Below are positions 12,567-24,162 of a DNA stretch of 64,000 nucleotides, in pieces; the first letter of the stretch is position 1, and the number at the start of each line of letters is the position of its first letter. The stretch comes from Batkoa obscura (lineage: Eukaryota > Entomophthoromycota > Entomophthoromycetes > Entomophthorales > Batkoaceae). The notes under the pieces are model-generated. The model did no database searches, was not told the DNA's origin, and saw only the letters and a program-made list of their open reading frames with translations. The DNA is taken from assembly GCA_030770535.1 (NCBI GenBank), contig JASVEC010000019.1:744001-808000 (forward strand). The letters run 5' to 3'. Made by a program: the position numbers and the translations under genes.

Positions 12567-13279
12567 CCACCAGTTAATATTTGTAAAGCATTTGCTTGTT
12601 CTTTAATGGTATTGAGTTTATTCATATCAGGTACATTCATTGGAATAGGTGAACTTAAACCCCTTTCTCTGACTTTAATATCAAATAAACTAGGAGATGG
12701 TAAAGGGGGAATTGAAATTCTAATACGTTGACCAATATCTACTGGTGGTAAAAAAGAAAACTCCTCTTTTTTAATAGCTTCATAATTTAAATTTAAATCT
12801 AATTTATATTCAAAACTATTATTCATTAATTTACTTATTGTACTATTATTATTATCCTTGACTATTTCTACTTCCCTATCAAAGTTTAAGTTTAATAGTC
12901 CATTTCCTAAAGTATCTGAAGCTCGAACTTCTTCTTTACGAGATGCTTTAACAGCAGGTAAATTATTGAATGCATTTTGATTAGTTAACATTTCATTAAA
13001 TCCATCTTCAATAAATTTACTTAGATCCGAACAAGTACCTCTAGGTATTGAAGGTAATGGGGAGTTACTGTTAGAAGCATTAAGTATAGTTGAAGTAGCT
13101 AATACTTTTTGTATATTATTATTACAGATATCATAACCTTCAACAGAAGGTGGTAATTTCTTAACATTACTACTCATCATGATTCGACTTTGTCGTTTCT
13201 TTTTGAACATACTTTTTTTATTAAATAAGTATTTGATTGTACTACTTCCCTTCCTTTCAATGTAACTAGTGTCACTCAT
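10496..13279 (-). CDS. Orphan disordered Asn/Ser-rich protein
   Basis: A single-exon 927-codon gene that I do not recognise. It is mostly low complexity, with a basic N-terminus (KKSMFKKKRQSR), a poly-Asn tract near residue 245, and proline-rich short motifs (SIPPLPSPSLF, PTPPPLSLP, SMLPPPPPVLV). It also carries RRSLSQPNI, which fits the RSxSxP form of a 14-3-3 site, and a C-terminal basic helix (LKRIFSKVKQFI). Conserved-looking islands are YDICNNNIQKVLA near residue 50 and DEEDSFDSYKLHSILSIGKRVS around 570. No membrane span or signal peptide is seen. The pattern suggests a cytoplasmic or nuclear scaffold or regulator, but that is inference. The ATG used begins MSDTSYIERKG. Confidence 0.7.
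12515..12566. repeat. ATT trinucleotide tract encoding poly-Asn
   Basis: A run of about 17 Asn codons (minus strand) inside the 927-codon orphan gene. Confidence 0.9.
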
Positions 13280-14100
13280 GACTATTGAATATATATTAAT
13301 TGATTATAAAATTTAAAATAAAAAGTATTAAAGTTAAAAAATGAGTTTCATTACAATTGACCTCATATTTATATTTATCTTATTTTTTGATCATTTTTTA
13401 TTAGATATATTAATTATCTTTCTTGGGTTCTTTTCCGCTAATTTAATTGATGATATAAACTTAAGGGTAGAAATTGTTTGATGTTAATTTATGTTTTAGA
13501 GGCTCATTTTAAGATCAAATACGTTTCCAACCAATCATTTCATAGAATTTCTTGAATCTTGAATTTTGAAATATTTTAAATATTTTATATTAAATTAAGT
13601 GGTAATTTATAATAAGAATTAATAAGTTGAATATTATTCTAATAAGCTCATAAAACATATGAATAAATAATTAAAGATAAGAAGAAGTTCATTTATTGAA
13701 GATTATTGATCATTTTTTAAAAGTTAAATGATTTATGCTTCTAATTAAAACTAATCTTTTAGTTAATATATTAGCAATTTTTATGTGGATGACAAAATAA
13801 CGACTTTTATATTCTAATATTCATATAAAGAAATACAATTTTTATATTTATATTTATAAGCTAGTAACTTATATGCTGAGAAATTAATTTCAACTTAATC
13901 ATTTTTTTGTGGTTTTATAAACACTTAAAGCATACAATCATATTTAATAAAAACGAATACAAACTATCCTTTATCAATTATAATTAAAGAGCAAACATTA
14001 TAAATAAACAATCTATTATTTCAAATAAACAATTCATTATGAATTTAAAAAAATAAATAAAACTATATATAATTAACTTGTTTATTCCATTTACATTAAA
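13280..14100. other. AT-rich intergenic region
   Basis: No gene or repeat seen. It holds the promoter of the orphan gene to the left and the 3' region of the acyl-CoA dehydrogenase to the right. Confidence 0.6.
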
Positions 14101-15671
14101 TTAAGAATAAATCTTAGCTAAGTTTTTTGCAATAGTAGTTAATTGAATATTAGATGTACCTTCATAAATTGAGCCTATTTTAGCATCACGATAAAATTTC
14201 TCAATTGGATACTCTCTAGTAAATCCAACACCACCCATCCAATCCACACATTGAGATGATACTTTTTGGGCAATTTGAGAAGAATATAATTTAGCCATAG
14301 CAGCTTGATGAACGAAGGGTTGTCCTTCATCTCTTAATCTTGCTGCATTATAAGTTAATAATCTTGCAGCTTCAATTTCAGTAGCTGCTTGAGCATATTG
14401 ATGTTGCATACCCTAAAACAATTGTAAGTATATTATTATTAAAATAATGTTGAATCATAAGTTACTTACTTGGAAATTACCAATTTTTTCACCAAATTGT
14501 TTACGTTCAAATAGATATGGTAATGTTGCATCAAATACCCCTTGAGCTAATCCAAGCATTTGAGCAGCAATCCCAATACGTCCTTCATTTAATATTTCAA
14601 TTGCATATTTATACCCTTTACCATATTCCCCTAAAATATTAGATGCTGGTACTTTAACACCATCAAAGGTTAATCCACAAGTTGAAGATGCACGAATACC
14701 AAGCTATAAAATAGAAAAATTAACTAAGTCTATATTAAAATTAGTAACAATGATTCCACTTACCTTGGATTCTTTTTTAGCAATTTGGACTCCCATATCT
14801 TTTTCAACAACAAAACAAGTAATCCCTTTATATCCTTTTTCAGGTTCTGCATTAGCGAATACTAAGAAAATCTCTGCTTCTTTACTATTGGTAATCCAAA
14901 GTTTATTTCCAGTAATTATGTAATTATCTCCCTCTTTAACTGCTTTAGTACTTAAGGCAAATGCATCGGATCCAGAACCAGCTTCAGAGAGACAAAAACA
15001 ACCTACAGTATTTGTAGCTAATTTTGGTAAATATTTTTCATTAAGTTGTTTGTTTCCGTATTTTCGAAATAAGGTATCTACAAGTGTGTTTTGTACATCA
15101 CATACTACACTCACACTTGGATCCACTTTGGCCAACTCTTCAATAGTTAAGATTGCGGACATAAAAGAACTACCACTGCCTCCATATTCACTTTCGACTT
15201 CAATACCCATTAACTAGTAGAATTGTTAATTTGATACTTATTTTAATAGTAGAATTTTAATTACCCCATTATCAAATAAAGCTTTTAATATACTTGGATC
15301 TAAAGTTTCAGTTTCATCCATTTGAGCTACTTTTGGCTTCACAACCTCATTAGCAAATTTGGAAACTATAAAGTATTAAAAAGAAAAAGTTAAACTCAAT
15401 TAATTATAAAATTTAATATAAAATTACCTGACTCTTTAAGCATCATTTCTTCTTCTGTTAAAGTATATAAAGAATTTAGCTCAGCTTCACATGCTTTAAT
15501 AGAAGTGGAGAAGTTATTTCTAAAAATTGAATCAATGTAAGTATATTTTTATATTTTTTATCTCATGTTTAATATACTCTGTTAAAACACAAAGATTGCT
15601 TACTTTCTAACTATATTAGATAATCCTTTAGAGGCATTAATAATTCTAGTAAAATAACTAGATCTTAACAT
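14101..15671 (-). CDS. ACADSB: Short/branched-chain acyl-CoA dehydrogenase
   Basis: A flavoprotein that oxidises short or branched acyl-CoA at the α,β carbons, normally in the mitochondrial matrix. Six exons (15671-15604, 15519-15428, 15365-15265, 15213-14764, 14703-14470, 14412-14101) give 418 codons. The N-terminus [16 protein letters not shown] is basic and hydroxylated, which fits a mitochondrial presequence. Family signatures are [43 protein letters not shown] and IYEGTSNIQ, with the presumed catalytic base Glu399. The C-terminal half matches mammalian ACADSB closely ([18 protein letters not shown], WMGGVG). No PTS1 is seen. ACADS or IVD are alternatives within the superfamily, but the motifs favour ACADSB. 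Confidence 0.94.
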
Positions 15672-17763
15672 TTTGATAATAATAATAAAAAAGTAATAAG
15701 AATCTTTTTGATTTCATCTGTTGACGTTTTTAAATTTTGATTTACGATCTTTCTCAATTATTAATTTGATTTCTTATTGGTTCTTATCGATTATTTTTCA
15801 TTCGCCATCTCATTTTTTTCGCTGGTAATCACCAGTTGGATTTAAATAAAAACATGTGAAGCTTCAACTACTAAGTTGAATAAAATTCGAGTTAAAGCTT
15901 CAGTATAGTCAATTCTTTTGGAAATGATAAAGAATTAAAAAAATCTTTTATTAAATCAGTATTAGAGATTCTAAGCACTTTTTTATAGTCTACAGTAAAT
16001 AATTGTATATTGTAATTAACTATGAAAATTTTCATTTTCATTTTTATTTAAAGTAGCTTATATATTATGTAAAAAATTAAAAAAACTATATAGAATTAGT
16101 TTTTTATTTTAATGTTTTACTAGTAATTTTAGAAATTTTATATTGCACAATAAATAAATAAAATAAAATAAAAAATAATTTTGTATTTTTAAAATTAGTG
16201 ATAGTTTGCATATATATATATTGTAAAAGTTATAGTAAAATAACAATGATTTTAAATTATTTTTATTTAATTTATGATAAATTAATATAACTAGTTATAT
16301 TTTAATAATCAGGGTCTAAGTTATTCACTTTTAAAATACTAAACTTTTAACAAACAGGATCTTGGTATTTTCAAACACAGTAACATATGAGGACATATTT
16401 TTTATTTAAGAACTTTACTAATAATCTTTCCATTCAAATAGCACTTAAAAAAGAAAAAGCGATGAAATCAAAAGGAACATTCTCATATTAATCTATATCT
16501 GAATGACTTTCTATAAAATAAAGCTTCAATTTATAAAATTTTACTTGCTAAGGTCTAATACTAATACCTTTTGTTTAAAATAATCCATGAGTTTTGCTCT
16601 AAATTTTAAAAAGCAATGATAAAAAGTAGTTAAAAGATTAAATATAGACTTATTTTAAAAGGAGTGGGCGGCTTAAAAGTCTGTAGATAACATAAAAGAT
16701 TATAAAAATAAATAAAAAAGTGAAGATGTTTGAAAGTCAATTATAGATAGTAAACTATTAATATTTAGACTAAAACAAAGCCACCCATATAAAAAGTCGG
16801 GAGTAAATTTTGCATACCTATTATTAATTTTTTGCAAAAAACGATGTATTTTTTAGCTATGTACATATTAATATAGACTATGTATCAATATTATAAAAAA
16901 GTATAGTTTCAAACTTTCAACTTCAGTTTTAACTCAGCTTTGATTTTCAAAATACCTCATTATTTAGAGACAATTGTCTAATTTTAAAAATAGAATAGTA
17001 AAACATTTCTACTACGAAAAGAATAAGTATTTTAATAAGTCATAAATGAAGGAAATACAAAATAACTCAAATTAAGGTTCATAAATCACTAGCATTTACA
17101 ATGAGCTATTTTTATTATAAAAATAATGTATAAATAAAGTATTATAAATAAAGTATAAAAGAGAGTTATTCTTGTGTTTATATTTAGCAAGTAACTAATA
17201 ACAAAGCTAGATTAATATGATCTTCAATAAACCTTAATTTATATTATTTTTGCTAACTTTTGTTAATTTTTGTTAATTTAAATTAAGTCAATTTTGACAT
17301 TATAATTGCAATGCCATTTTATAGGCCAAAACTACTATTTTGGTAAATTTGAAATTAAATTCAAGCTTAAATTGATTGTAAGTTTGGATTGTTAAAGTAA
17401 TCCACAAAACTAACAAAGGTTGCTTCAAAAGTTTCTTTACTTTTTTAACAAGATCAATACAGAATCTTGTTACAATAATTGATTCTTTCTTAAGTAAAAA
17501 AGCTACGGTGCTATAATCACATGTCTATATCATTTTGGGCTTGCTCAAGGAAGTTAAAAAAATTTCACAATGGCCAGGATAAGAAAAAGCTTATAGAAAT
17601 CTAAATATCAAATTATCCTAAGATAGGTTAAAGAAGAAGTTTTTAAAGTAGAGTAAAAATAGGGTAGGATCAAGGGCATAGGGTAATTTGAGTGTCAGCT
17701 TAAGGTATATAAAAACATCCAAGAGTAAATCAGAAGCTATAATATTAACAAATATAAGTAGAA
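15672..17763. other. 2.1-kb gene-free stretch before tyrosinase
   Basis: No reading frame or RNA is convincing here. It contains one degenerate MITE (16385-16488) and a short TA run near 16210. A TATA-like GGTATATAAAAA lies around 17704, about 60 bp upstream of the tyrosinase ATG. Confidence 0.6.
16385..16488 (+). mobile_element. ~105-bp MITE (family A), degenerate copy
   Basis: Begins ATATGAGGACAT and ends TTCTCATAT. The interior matches the other copies (ACTTTACTAATAATCTTTCC, CAAATAGCACTTAAAA). It carries no coding capacity. Confidence 0.8.
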
Positions 17764-19005
17764 ATGAAATTCATATCGTTACTTACATCTATATTTTTTG
17801 TTTCAGGCCATCTTTCTCAAGATTGTTATAATCCCTATCAACGTAAAGAAATTAGAGACCTCACTCAAGATGAGCTCACTCGCTTTGTAAATGCTGCTAA
17901 AAAAATTCAATCTACCAATTCTGGAAATGGGAACCTCACTATTTATGATAATTACTCCAAAACACATTATGACGCAAGCGGTAATGCACACGGTACCCCT
18001 AAATTTTTACCATGGCATAGGTATTATATTCGACTCTATGAAAAAGAGTTACAAAAGATTGATTCAAGTGTTCATTTGCCTTATTGGGATTGGTCGAAAG
18101 ATTATGATTATCCAGCTAATTCTATTGTATTATCTGATTCTTATATGGGCGGGAATGGCGATAGCTTTAACAACTATTGTCTCAATAGTGGTAAATTTTC
18201 TGGATTATATATTAACTATCCAAAGTTACATTGTTTACAACGAAATTATAACCAAGGCAGTAGTATTTCTTCCTTTACTGATCCTAACGTGTTAAATAGT
18301 TATTTAAATTATGGTCAATTCTCAGACTTCTGTATTAATTTAGAAGGGAAGCATGGTGATCCTCATGTAAATATTGGCGGTGGCTATGACTTCAGACAAA
18401 TGTATTCTCCTAACGATCCTCTATTTATGTTACACCATACTTTTATTGATATGTTATGGTATGAATGGCAACAAAGACATCCTGACTCAAATCAATTTGA
18501 GGGCGATGCATATGGCCAAACTGCCTCTCCTTCCGATTCTTTAGTTACCTGGCAAATTACCGTACAATCTACCTTCAATACTAAAGACCCTTTTTTTTGC
18601 TATACTTATCCAAGATACCAGCCTTCTTTAAATGTTAATACAAATAGTCCAGATACTACACAAAATCTTTCTAGAAGGGCTAATGAGAAGGGAAATGGAA
18701 ATGGAAATGGAAATGCATATGGGCTTGGAAATGGGAATGGACATGGAGTAGGACTTCAAAGATTATTGGAAAATGTTAAAAAATCAAACCCAGATCAAGC
18801 AATTGACCTTTTAAGTAGCAATTTACCAAGTTTAGGGCTTACGCTTGGCAGCTCAGGAGCACCTGGTAGAATTAAGAAGAGACTTCCATTACCCGATGAT
18901 TGGATTAAAATGAATAATTTGAATATTGACAAAGTTCGTAAAAATGAAGCTAGAGATAATAAGTTTATCGACCTTTTAAATGCCATTTCTGATACCTCAT
19001 TGTGA
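17764..19005 (+). CDS. Secreted tyrosinase (type-3 copper monophenol/o-diphenol oxidase)
   Basis: Oxidises phenols to o-quinones, for example in melanin formation or cross-linking. It has a signal peptide at residues 1-18 and 413 codons in one exon. CuA histidines are His68, His76 and His85 in HYDASGNAHGTP and FLPWHRYY. CuB is HGDPHVNIGG (His197, His201) and DPLFMLHHTFIDMLW (His224/225). The catalytic core ends near residue 300. A Gly/Asn linker (NGNGNGNAYGLGNGNGHG) and a ~90-residue tail follow; the tail has dibasic and tetrabasic sites and may be trimmed, as in other fungal tyrosinases (inference). A TATA-like element sits about 60 bp upstream. It is the only intact non-mobile gene of ordinary size between 15.7 and 37 kb. 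Confidence 0.95.
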   Translation: MKFISLLTSIFFVSGHLSQDCYNPYQRKEIRDLTQDELTRFVNAAKKIQSTNSGNGNLTIYDNYSKTHYDASGNAHGTPKFLPWHRYYIRLYEKELQKIDSSVHLPYWDWSKDYDYPANSIVLSDSYMGGNGDSFNNYCLNSGKFSGLYINYPKLHCLQRNYNQGSSISSFTDPNVLNSYLNYGQFSDFCINLEGKHGDPHVNIGGGYDFRQMYSPNDPLFMLHHTFIDMLWYEWQQRHPDSNQFEGDAYGQTASPSDSLVTWQITVQSTFNTKDPFFCYTYPRYQPSLNVNTNSPDTTQNLSRRANEKGNGNGNGNAYGLGNGNGHGVGLQRLLENVKKSNPDQAIDLLSSNLPSLGLTLGSSGAPGRIKKRLPLPDDWIKMNNLNIDKVRKNEARDNKFIDLLNAISDTSL

Positions 19006-19166
19006 ACACCCTAATTTTAATAAATATTTATTTTTATAGAATGCATAGCTTATTTTTTAACGCTTTTCTTTAATTTTTCATTGAAGTTTAGTACTTTTTA
19101 ATTTTAATTTTTATTACATTTTTGTTATTCTCTTTTAAGTTATAAATATCATTGTTGAGTGATTAT

Positions 19167-19630
19167 TGTGAAATATCGCTTTGTCAGTCCCATGGTTAAT
19201 TATAGCATAACAATCGCCTAAGCTGTTGTGTTCTCGAGTTCAGAGGAAATCAATCCCATGTTCTTATTTTGATTTGTTATGAGAATTTCTAGTTCCACCC
19301 AAAAGAATATTATCTTCTCATTTTGATACTTATACTTTTCAGAGTATAAAAGAGTTTACAGAGTATAATAGTTCGAGGCTTTTTAGCTGAATTAATCCCT
19401 GATATCTCGAACATTTAATAAAGCCACTAAGTTTTCTTAATAGTATTTTACATAGATTTTACATTAGTATTGTCTATTCTATTTGTCTTATATAGCTTGT
19501 AACCTATTACGTGCTATTCCTCATAACCCAAGTCTATCTTAGTCACATAAACTAAGACCTTTCGACTTATAGTGTAGTTAACCCAGCAATAGCTGTTCTT
19601 GATTCCAAACCCTGAGTACCAGATTTCACA
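19167..19630 (+). repeat. Solo LTR, long form (464 bp)
   Basis: Begins TGTGAAAT and ends ATTTCACA, like the LTRs of the complete element at 25-32 kb. It is 64 bp longer because of an internal segment absent from that element. It is flanked by ATTAT on both sides (19162-19166 and 19631-19635). A relic of a Ty3-type element reduced to one LTR. Confidence 0.92.
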
Positions 19631-19652
19631 ATTATATTGGTGAAACTTATAC

Positions 19653-19749
19653 TATGGTGATATTTTCTTAGGTTTTATCACTTCTTTCATTTTTTAAACG
19701 CAATCAATTTTTTTTGGAAATTTTTTGAACAAAAAAGGACATCCCTATA
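19653..19749 (-). mobile_element. MITE family A, strongly degenerate copy
   Basis: Reads TATGGTGATATTTTC at one end and ACATCCCTATA at the other, in reverse orientation. The interior is only partly alignable with the family. Confidence 0.55.
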
Positions 19750-19811
19750 CTACCCAGATACTCTCTTTTTTAAGTTTATAAATCCATCAGCGCTCTTTTC
19801 AGCAAAATAAT

Positions 19812-19917
19812 ATATGGGGATATTTTTTTAGTTTTATTACTTTTTCCATCTTTTAAGCCCTATTTGAGTGGAAAATTTGTTAGTAAAATTCTTAAACACA
19901 AAAATATATCCCCATAT
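19812..19917 (-). mobile_element. MITE family A
   Basis: ATATGGGGATAT at the left and ATATCCCCATAT at the right, with the full interior (TTTGAGTGGAAAATTTGTTA) in reverse orientation. Confidence 0.9.
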
Positions 19918-21386
19918 CTCAAAAAAGAACAAACCTTAAATAAAATTTACTAAAAAAAATTAAATCAATACCTGTGTAGCAATATTTTTTATTAATTGTG
20001 GAAGTCTACTCAAGATTTTAGATCAGCGTCTAAAATTGTATGCTACAAGTTAGTGTAAAAGATATTAAGTTATAAAAGTTATATTAAGTAAGCAATTGGA
20101 AAATAATTTTATTATGATAAAGCAAGCATTCTGAATATAGTGTGAAGCGGAAGGGAGCGAAGAGGGTAAGAGCTAATTATTAATCCTTAAGGACTGGGTA
20201 AGGGAGTAAGATAATTGAGTGAGAGTATTCTATCTGTATAGATATTATTAGTTAAATTTTATGCACCAACTGAAATCTGTAGACAAAATTAGTTGCTTAA
20301 TTTGAGTTAAAAAATCAATCGGCGTTAATCTAGAACACTGGCCAGTAATTCAAGCCAACCTAAAAACTCTTACCTATTCTTGAATAACCTTGTGAGGTTA
20401 ACCATCACCAAATTTTTAAAATAAACAAAATTTAAGCTTTTTATTGTAAAATTTATGCTCTAACTTATACACCTTAAACGCTACATTTATAGTAATAATT
20501 AAATAAAAGCTTATGTTTTAGTTTTAATATTATTATATATACCTTTCTTCACAAATGTGCTTTTTTGTCTTTCATTTTTTCCAATAGTTAATATTTTAGA
20601 TTTTAAATTTAAATTTTCTTTTTCCGAAATTTATTGGTTTAATCCTTGAATCCAGATAAAAAGTAAAGGAATGATAGGAGTAGTAGAAGATACTGAAGCA
20701 AAATTACTAGTCAATGGGGATAATCCTAATATAGTAACTCATACTCTAGTTGTGTTATTTCATATTTTGAAATCAACTTTTTTTAAAAGAACCTTGAAGC
20801 TTAATATCTTAAATGTTTTAAGCATGCTCAATCTCCTTTTACAAAAAAATGATTCTGAAGGTTCAGCTCTCCTTAGTAAAAAGCGTCTGACCCCTTAAAA
20901 TATTTAGTGAAAGCATGAAGTAAATACATATTTTGGTCACAAGTTTAATCCTTAGAAAACCAAATCCAGATTTGCGGTATAAAGTAAACCCAATGGTTTA
21001 TTCTACAAAATTTTCTTTCAAAGTTTCACAGTATAATAAATAGATACATCAAACAGATTCACAATAAGCAAACCACCTTGATTTACAAAAGTTGATTCTA
21101 TTTAAAGTATACAAATTAACTTTATATTCTGTAGCATATATACTTAATTTTTCATTAGTTTTCCTTAGAACTTTATGTAAGTTATAGATAATTTTTTTCT
21201 ATTAAGTAGAAATGATTTCAAGGATAATTAAATCAAAAATGGTCACTATTTATATTAAATTTGGTTTATACTGTAACTTTCAAAGTGCTTTTAAAGTAAT
21301 TTTAATATTAGTTTATATAGGTATATAAACATTTAACATTTATTAGATTTACTACTTTTTTATAAAGTTTATCAACTATTCACAAT

Positions 21387-21590
21387 ATGGCCCTTGAGTT
21401 AATTGTTGCTACTACATTATCCATTTCAGCACTTAATGCTCACTCAACTGCTCACTCAACTGCTCAAAATAATACAATTCATCCACTAAGAATTGAAGTT
21501 CCCAGATCCAATATAAGGAAACGCTGGTTTACGATGGATCGTAGTGTACTACTCCTTATAAAAAAATTGTTCATGTTTTTTACTTTTTGA
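21387..21590 (+). CDS. Possible small secreted peptide
   Basis: A 67-codon frame with a signal-like start, MALELIVATTLSISALNA. A short repeat (HSTAHSTAQNN) and a dibasic site (NIRKRWFTMD) follow. I do not recognise it. A related stretch lies at 33143-33352 and shares both the coding-like part and DNA on either side, so this belongs to a duplicated segment and is not a one-off chance frame. No expression signal can be judged, and the tail after RKR may be non-coding. Confidence 0.35.
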   Translation: MALELIVATTLSISALNAHSTAHSTAQNNTIHPLRIEVPRSNIRKRWFTMDRSVLLLIKKLFMFFTF

Positions 21591-21733
21591 TAAATAACTG
21601 CTTTGTATTTTCTATTTAATAGTATATCCGCTACTTAATACAATATACATATTTATCAACCTAAATAAATGAAATTCATTTTTATTAATTACTGTATTTA
21701 TTTTGTCTTGAATTCTTTTCTTAAAAAACAAGC

Positions 21734-21838
21734 ATTTGGGGATGTATTTTTATGTTTAAGGATTTTACTAACAAATTTTCCACTTAAATAGCGCTTGGAA
21801 ATGGAAAAAACAATGAAGTCAAAAAAAATACTCCCATT
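21734..21838 (+). mobile_element. MITE family A
   Basis: Starts ATTTGGGGATGTATTTTTAT and ends ACTCCCATTT, with the full interior. It lies only 20 bp from the next copy, which is in the opposite orientation. Confidence 0.88.
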
Positions 21839-21858
21839 TGTTACATCAAAGGATAACT

Positions 21859-21967
21859 ATATGGGGATGTTTTTTTTGGTTTCATTACTTTTTCCACCTT
21901 TTAAGCGCCATTTGAGCAGAAAAATTATTAGTGAAATCCTTAAACACAAAAATACATCCCCATATTT
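21859..21967 (-). mobile_element. MITE family A
   Basis: ATATGGGGATGT to ACATCCCCATAT with near-perfect ends, in reverse orientation. Forms an inverted pair with the preceding copy. Confidence 0.92.
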
Positions 21968-23133
21968 TAAAATATTGAACTTTTATAATTTGCTTGTACA
22001 GGTTAATATTGAAAATATTAGAAATTAAAATATGTTTTAAATGGCTGGCAGCTTATTTGTCTTCACATTTACCCTGTATTATTATAACCTATATTAATAA
22101 CTCAAATTTATAAATACGGAAGTAAAACCATTATATCACTTATTAATTACACAAAATATACTCTAGTGAATTATAAGTTAATGAAGAGCCTTAAATTTAG
22201 ATTTAAATCCAATTTTTAATATTATTTGAACTAAAAATAGCAAGAAGCTAAAACGCTGTAATAGCATATCGGCTTTGTGAGACAATAGATCTGTACCACA
22301 AACCGAGTTTTTATATCAGTATTTCTTTTGAATTAACAATGTTTTTTTGAAGCCATCATATATAAAGTCTACTATAGTGAAAAAATTTAAAGAATTATAA
22401 AACATAGAAAAGCGCGTTTTTAATTTGAGGACATATATATCACCTAAAGAAGCTACCAAAAGTATAATTTTGAATAATAGCAATAATAAACGCATATGAT
22501 ATAGTTATTATTATGTTCCCATATTAGATTTATAAGTTGAGGTTACTATTTTCTGGATCTAACTAATAACTAATTTTTAGATAATATACAATATGTATAT
22601 TAGTCCGTTAGAAAAAAATCCATAGGTTATTGACTATTCAATTTTTTCAATTTTTGCCTAGCTATTATCTACTCAGTGGTACTTTTCATTTATATGTAAC
22701 TAAACCTTATAAAAAATATGATAAAACTGTTAGAATAGATGAAAACTAAGGTTATTTTGTATTTGATTTTATCTAGTTTTATTTATTAGGTTGGAATATC
22801 ATATTTTTCTTTTTGGCTGAAGCTGCAAAGCAAATCAAAACTCTACTTATACATTTCAAATTGTTGATGAAACGATACTTAATACAAGGTAAACATATTC
22901 TGGTGTATTCTATATACAACCTATAAATTGTCTTGAGACAAAGGCTAATGTACTTTTAACCTTTATAAATTCTATCGAAGTTAATTCTTAAAAGTCATTA
23001 TCTTTACTTTTTCAGATAAAACTATATCTGCTATTAAATATAGGAGAATGTTGATATTAGTCAACAAAACTGAACAACTTTAGAAAAAAGGATTTGATGT
23101 TGGTCTTCTATTTAATTCCCTTCTTTTTGTAAT

Positions 23134-23240
23134 ATATGAAGATGTATTTTTGTGTTTAATAATTTTACTAACAATCTTCCCACACAAATAGTGCTTGAAA
23201 GATAGAAAAAGTAATGAAGCCAAAAAGAACACTCCCACAT
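23134..23240 (+). mobile_element. MITE family A
   Basis: Starts ATATGAAGATGTATTTTTGT and ends CACTCCCACAT. Somewhat diverged. Confidence 0.85.
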
Positions 23241-23910
23241 AATTTATTTTATTTTAGAGGATATCAACTTGATATTTTTAGGATGTGATTGGGGACTTAG
23301 CATATAGTAAATCATTTAATATGTTAAAAAATAGGTATCATCACACTACTGGATAGATTAAAATTTCTTTTTTATAGTCATTTTAGGATTATTTTTTATA
23401 TTTTAATTTAGTTGAAGCTTAATAAACTTCATATTGGATCCTTCCCATTTTTGGAATATTTAAAGTTTGAAAGTGTAACATAATTCTGTAAAGTAATATA
23501 CACTATTGATCTATTAATAAAGTTATTCAAGTTATTTTAGTTCTCATACAAAGCTGTTAAAAACGCAAAAGGTTGCTTGCATAGGGTTACAATCTTAAGT
23601 GCTTTAACAAATGCTCATAACCCAGATACCGGGAAAACACTCAGTAAGAGAGAAATTGTAGAAGGGTTTATTATTTGGTTCTAATACATAAGTAATCCAT
23701 TGGGTAAACACTAAATACTTTTTGGTATTGTTGATTCAGGCACAACCTCCAACCCATTAACTTGATACTTTAATTATAAACTTAATACATTTTTAACTTA
23801 ATAACAAATTAATACTTTATGTCTTTTACCAAAGCGCCTCAGGGTTTATAATAGACTTAAAGATGGTGTGATACTTGATTTTCTAAAAACGAAGAGATAG
23901 CTTTTAATAA

Positions 23911-24008
23911 ATAGGGATCTATTTTTTATTTAAGGATTTTACTAACAATTTTTCCATTCAAGCAGCGCTTAAAAAGCAGAAAAAATAATGAAATCAAAAA
24001 CATTCCTA
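23911..24008 (+). mobile_element. MITE family A, degenerate
   Basis: Starts ATAGGGATCTATTTTTTA and ends ACATTCCTA. The interior (TTTTACTAACAATTTTTCC, CAGCGCTTAAAAAG) is recognisable. Confidence 0.75.
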
Positions 24009-24055
24009 AATGTAGAAAAAATGTCTACCTTCAGTAATAATTTCTGAAAGTTTAC

Positions 24056-24162
24056 ATATGGGGATGTATTTTTATGTTTAAGAATTTTGGTAACAAATTT
24101 TCCGCTCAAATAGTGCTTAAGGAATAGAAAAAATGATGAAGCCAAAAAAAACATCCTCATAT
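24056..24162 (+). mobile_element. MITE family A
   Basis: ATATGGGGATGTATTTTTAT at the left and ACATCCTCATAT at the right, with the full interior. Confidence 0.9.

Noticed and set aside
20671-20898. 75-codon frame MIGVVEDTEAKL
   Set aside because: No recognisable feature. A faint resemblance to the decayed peptide copy near 33.2 kb is too weak to use.
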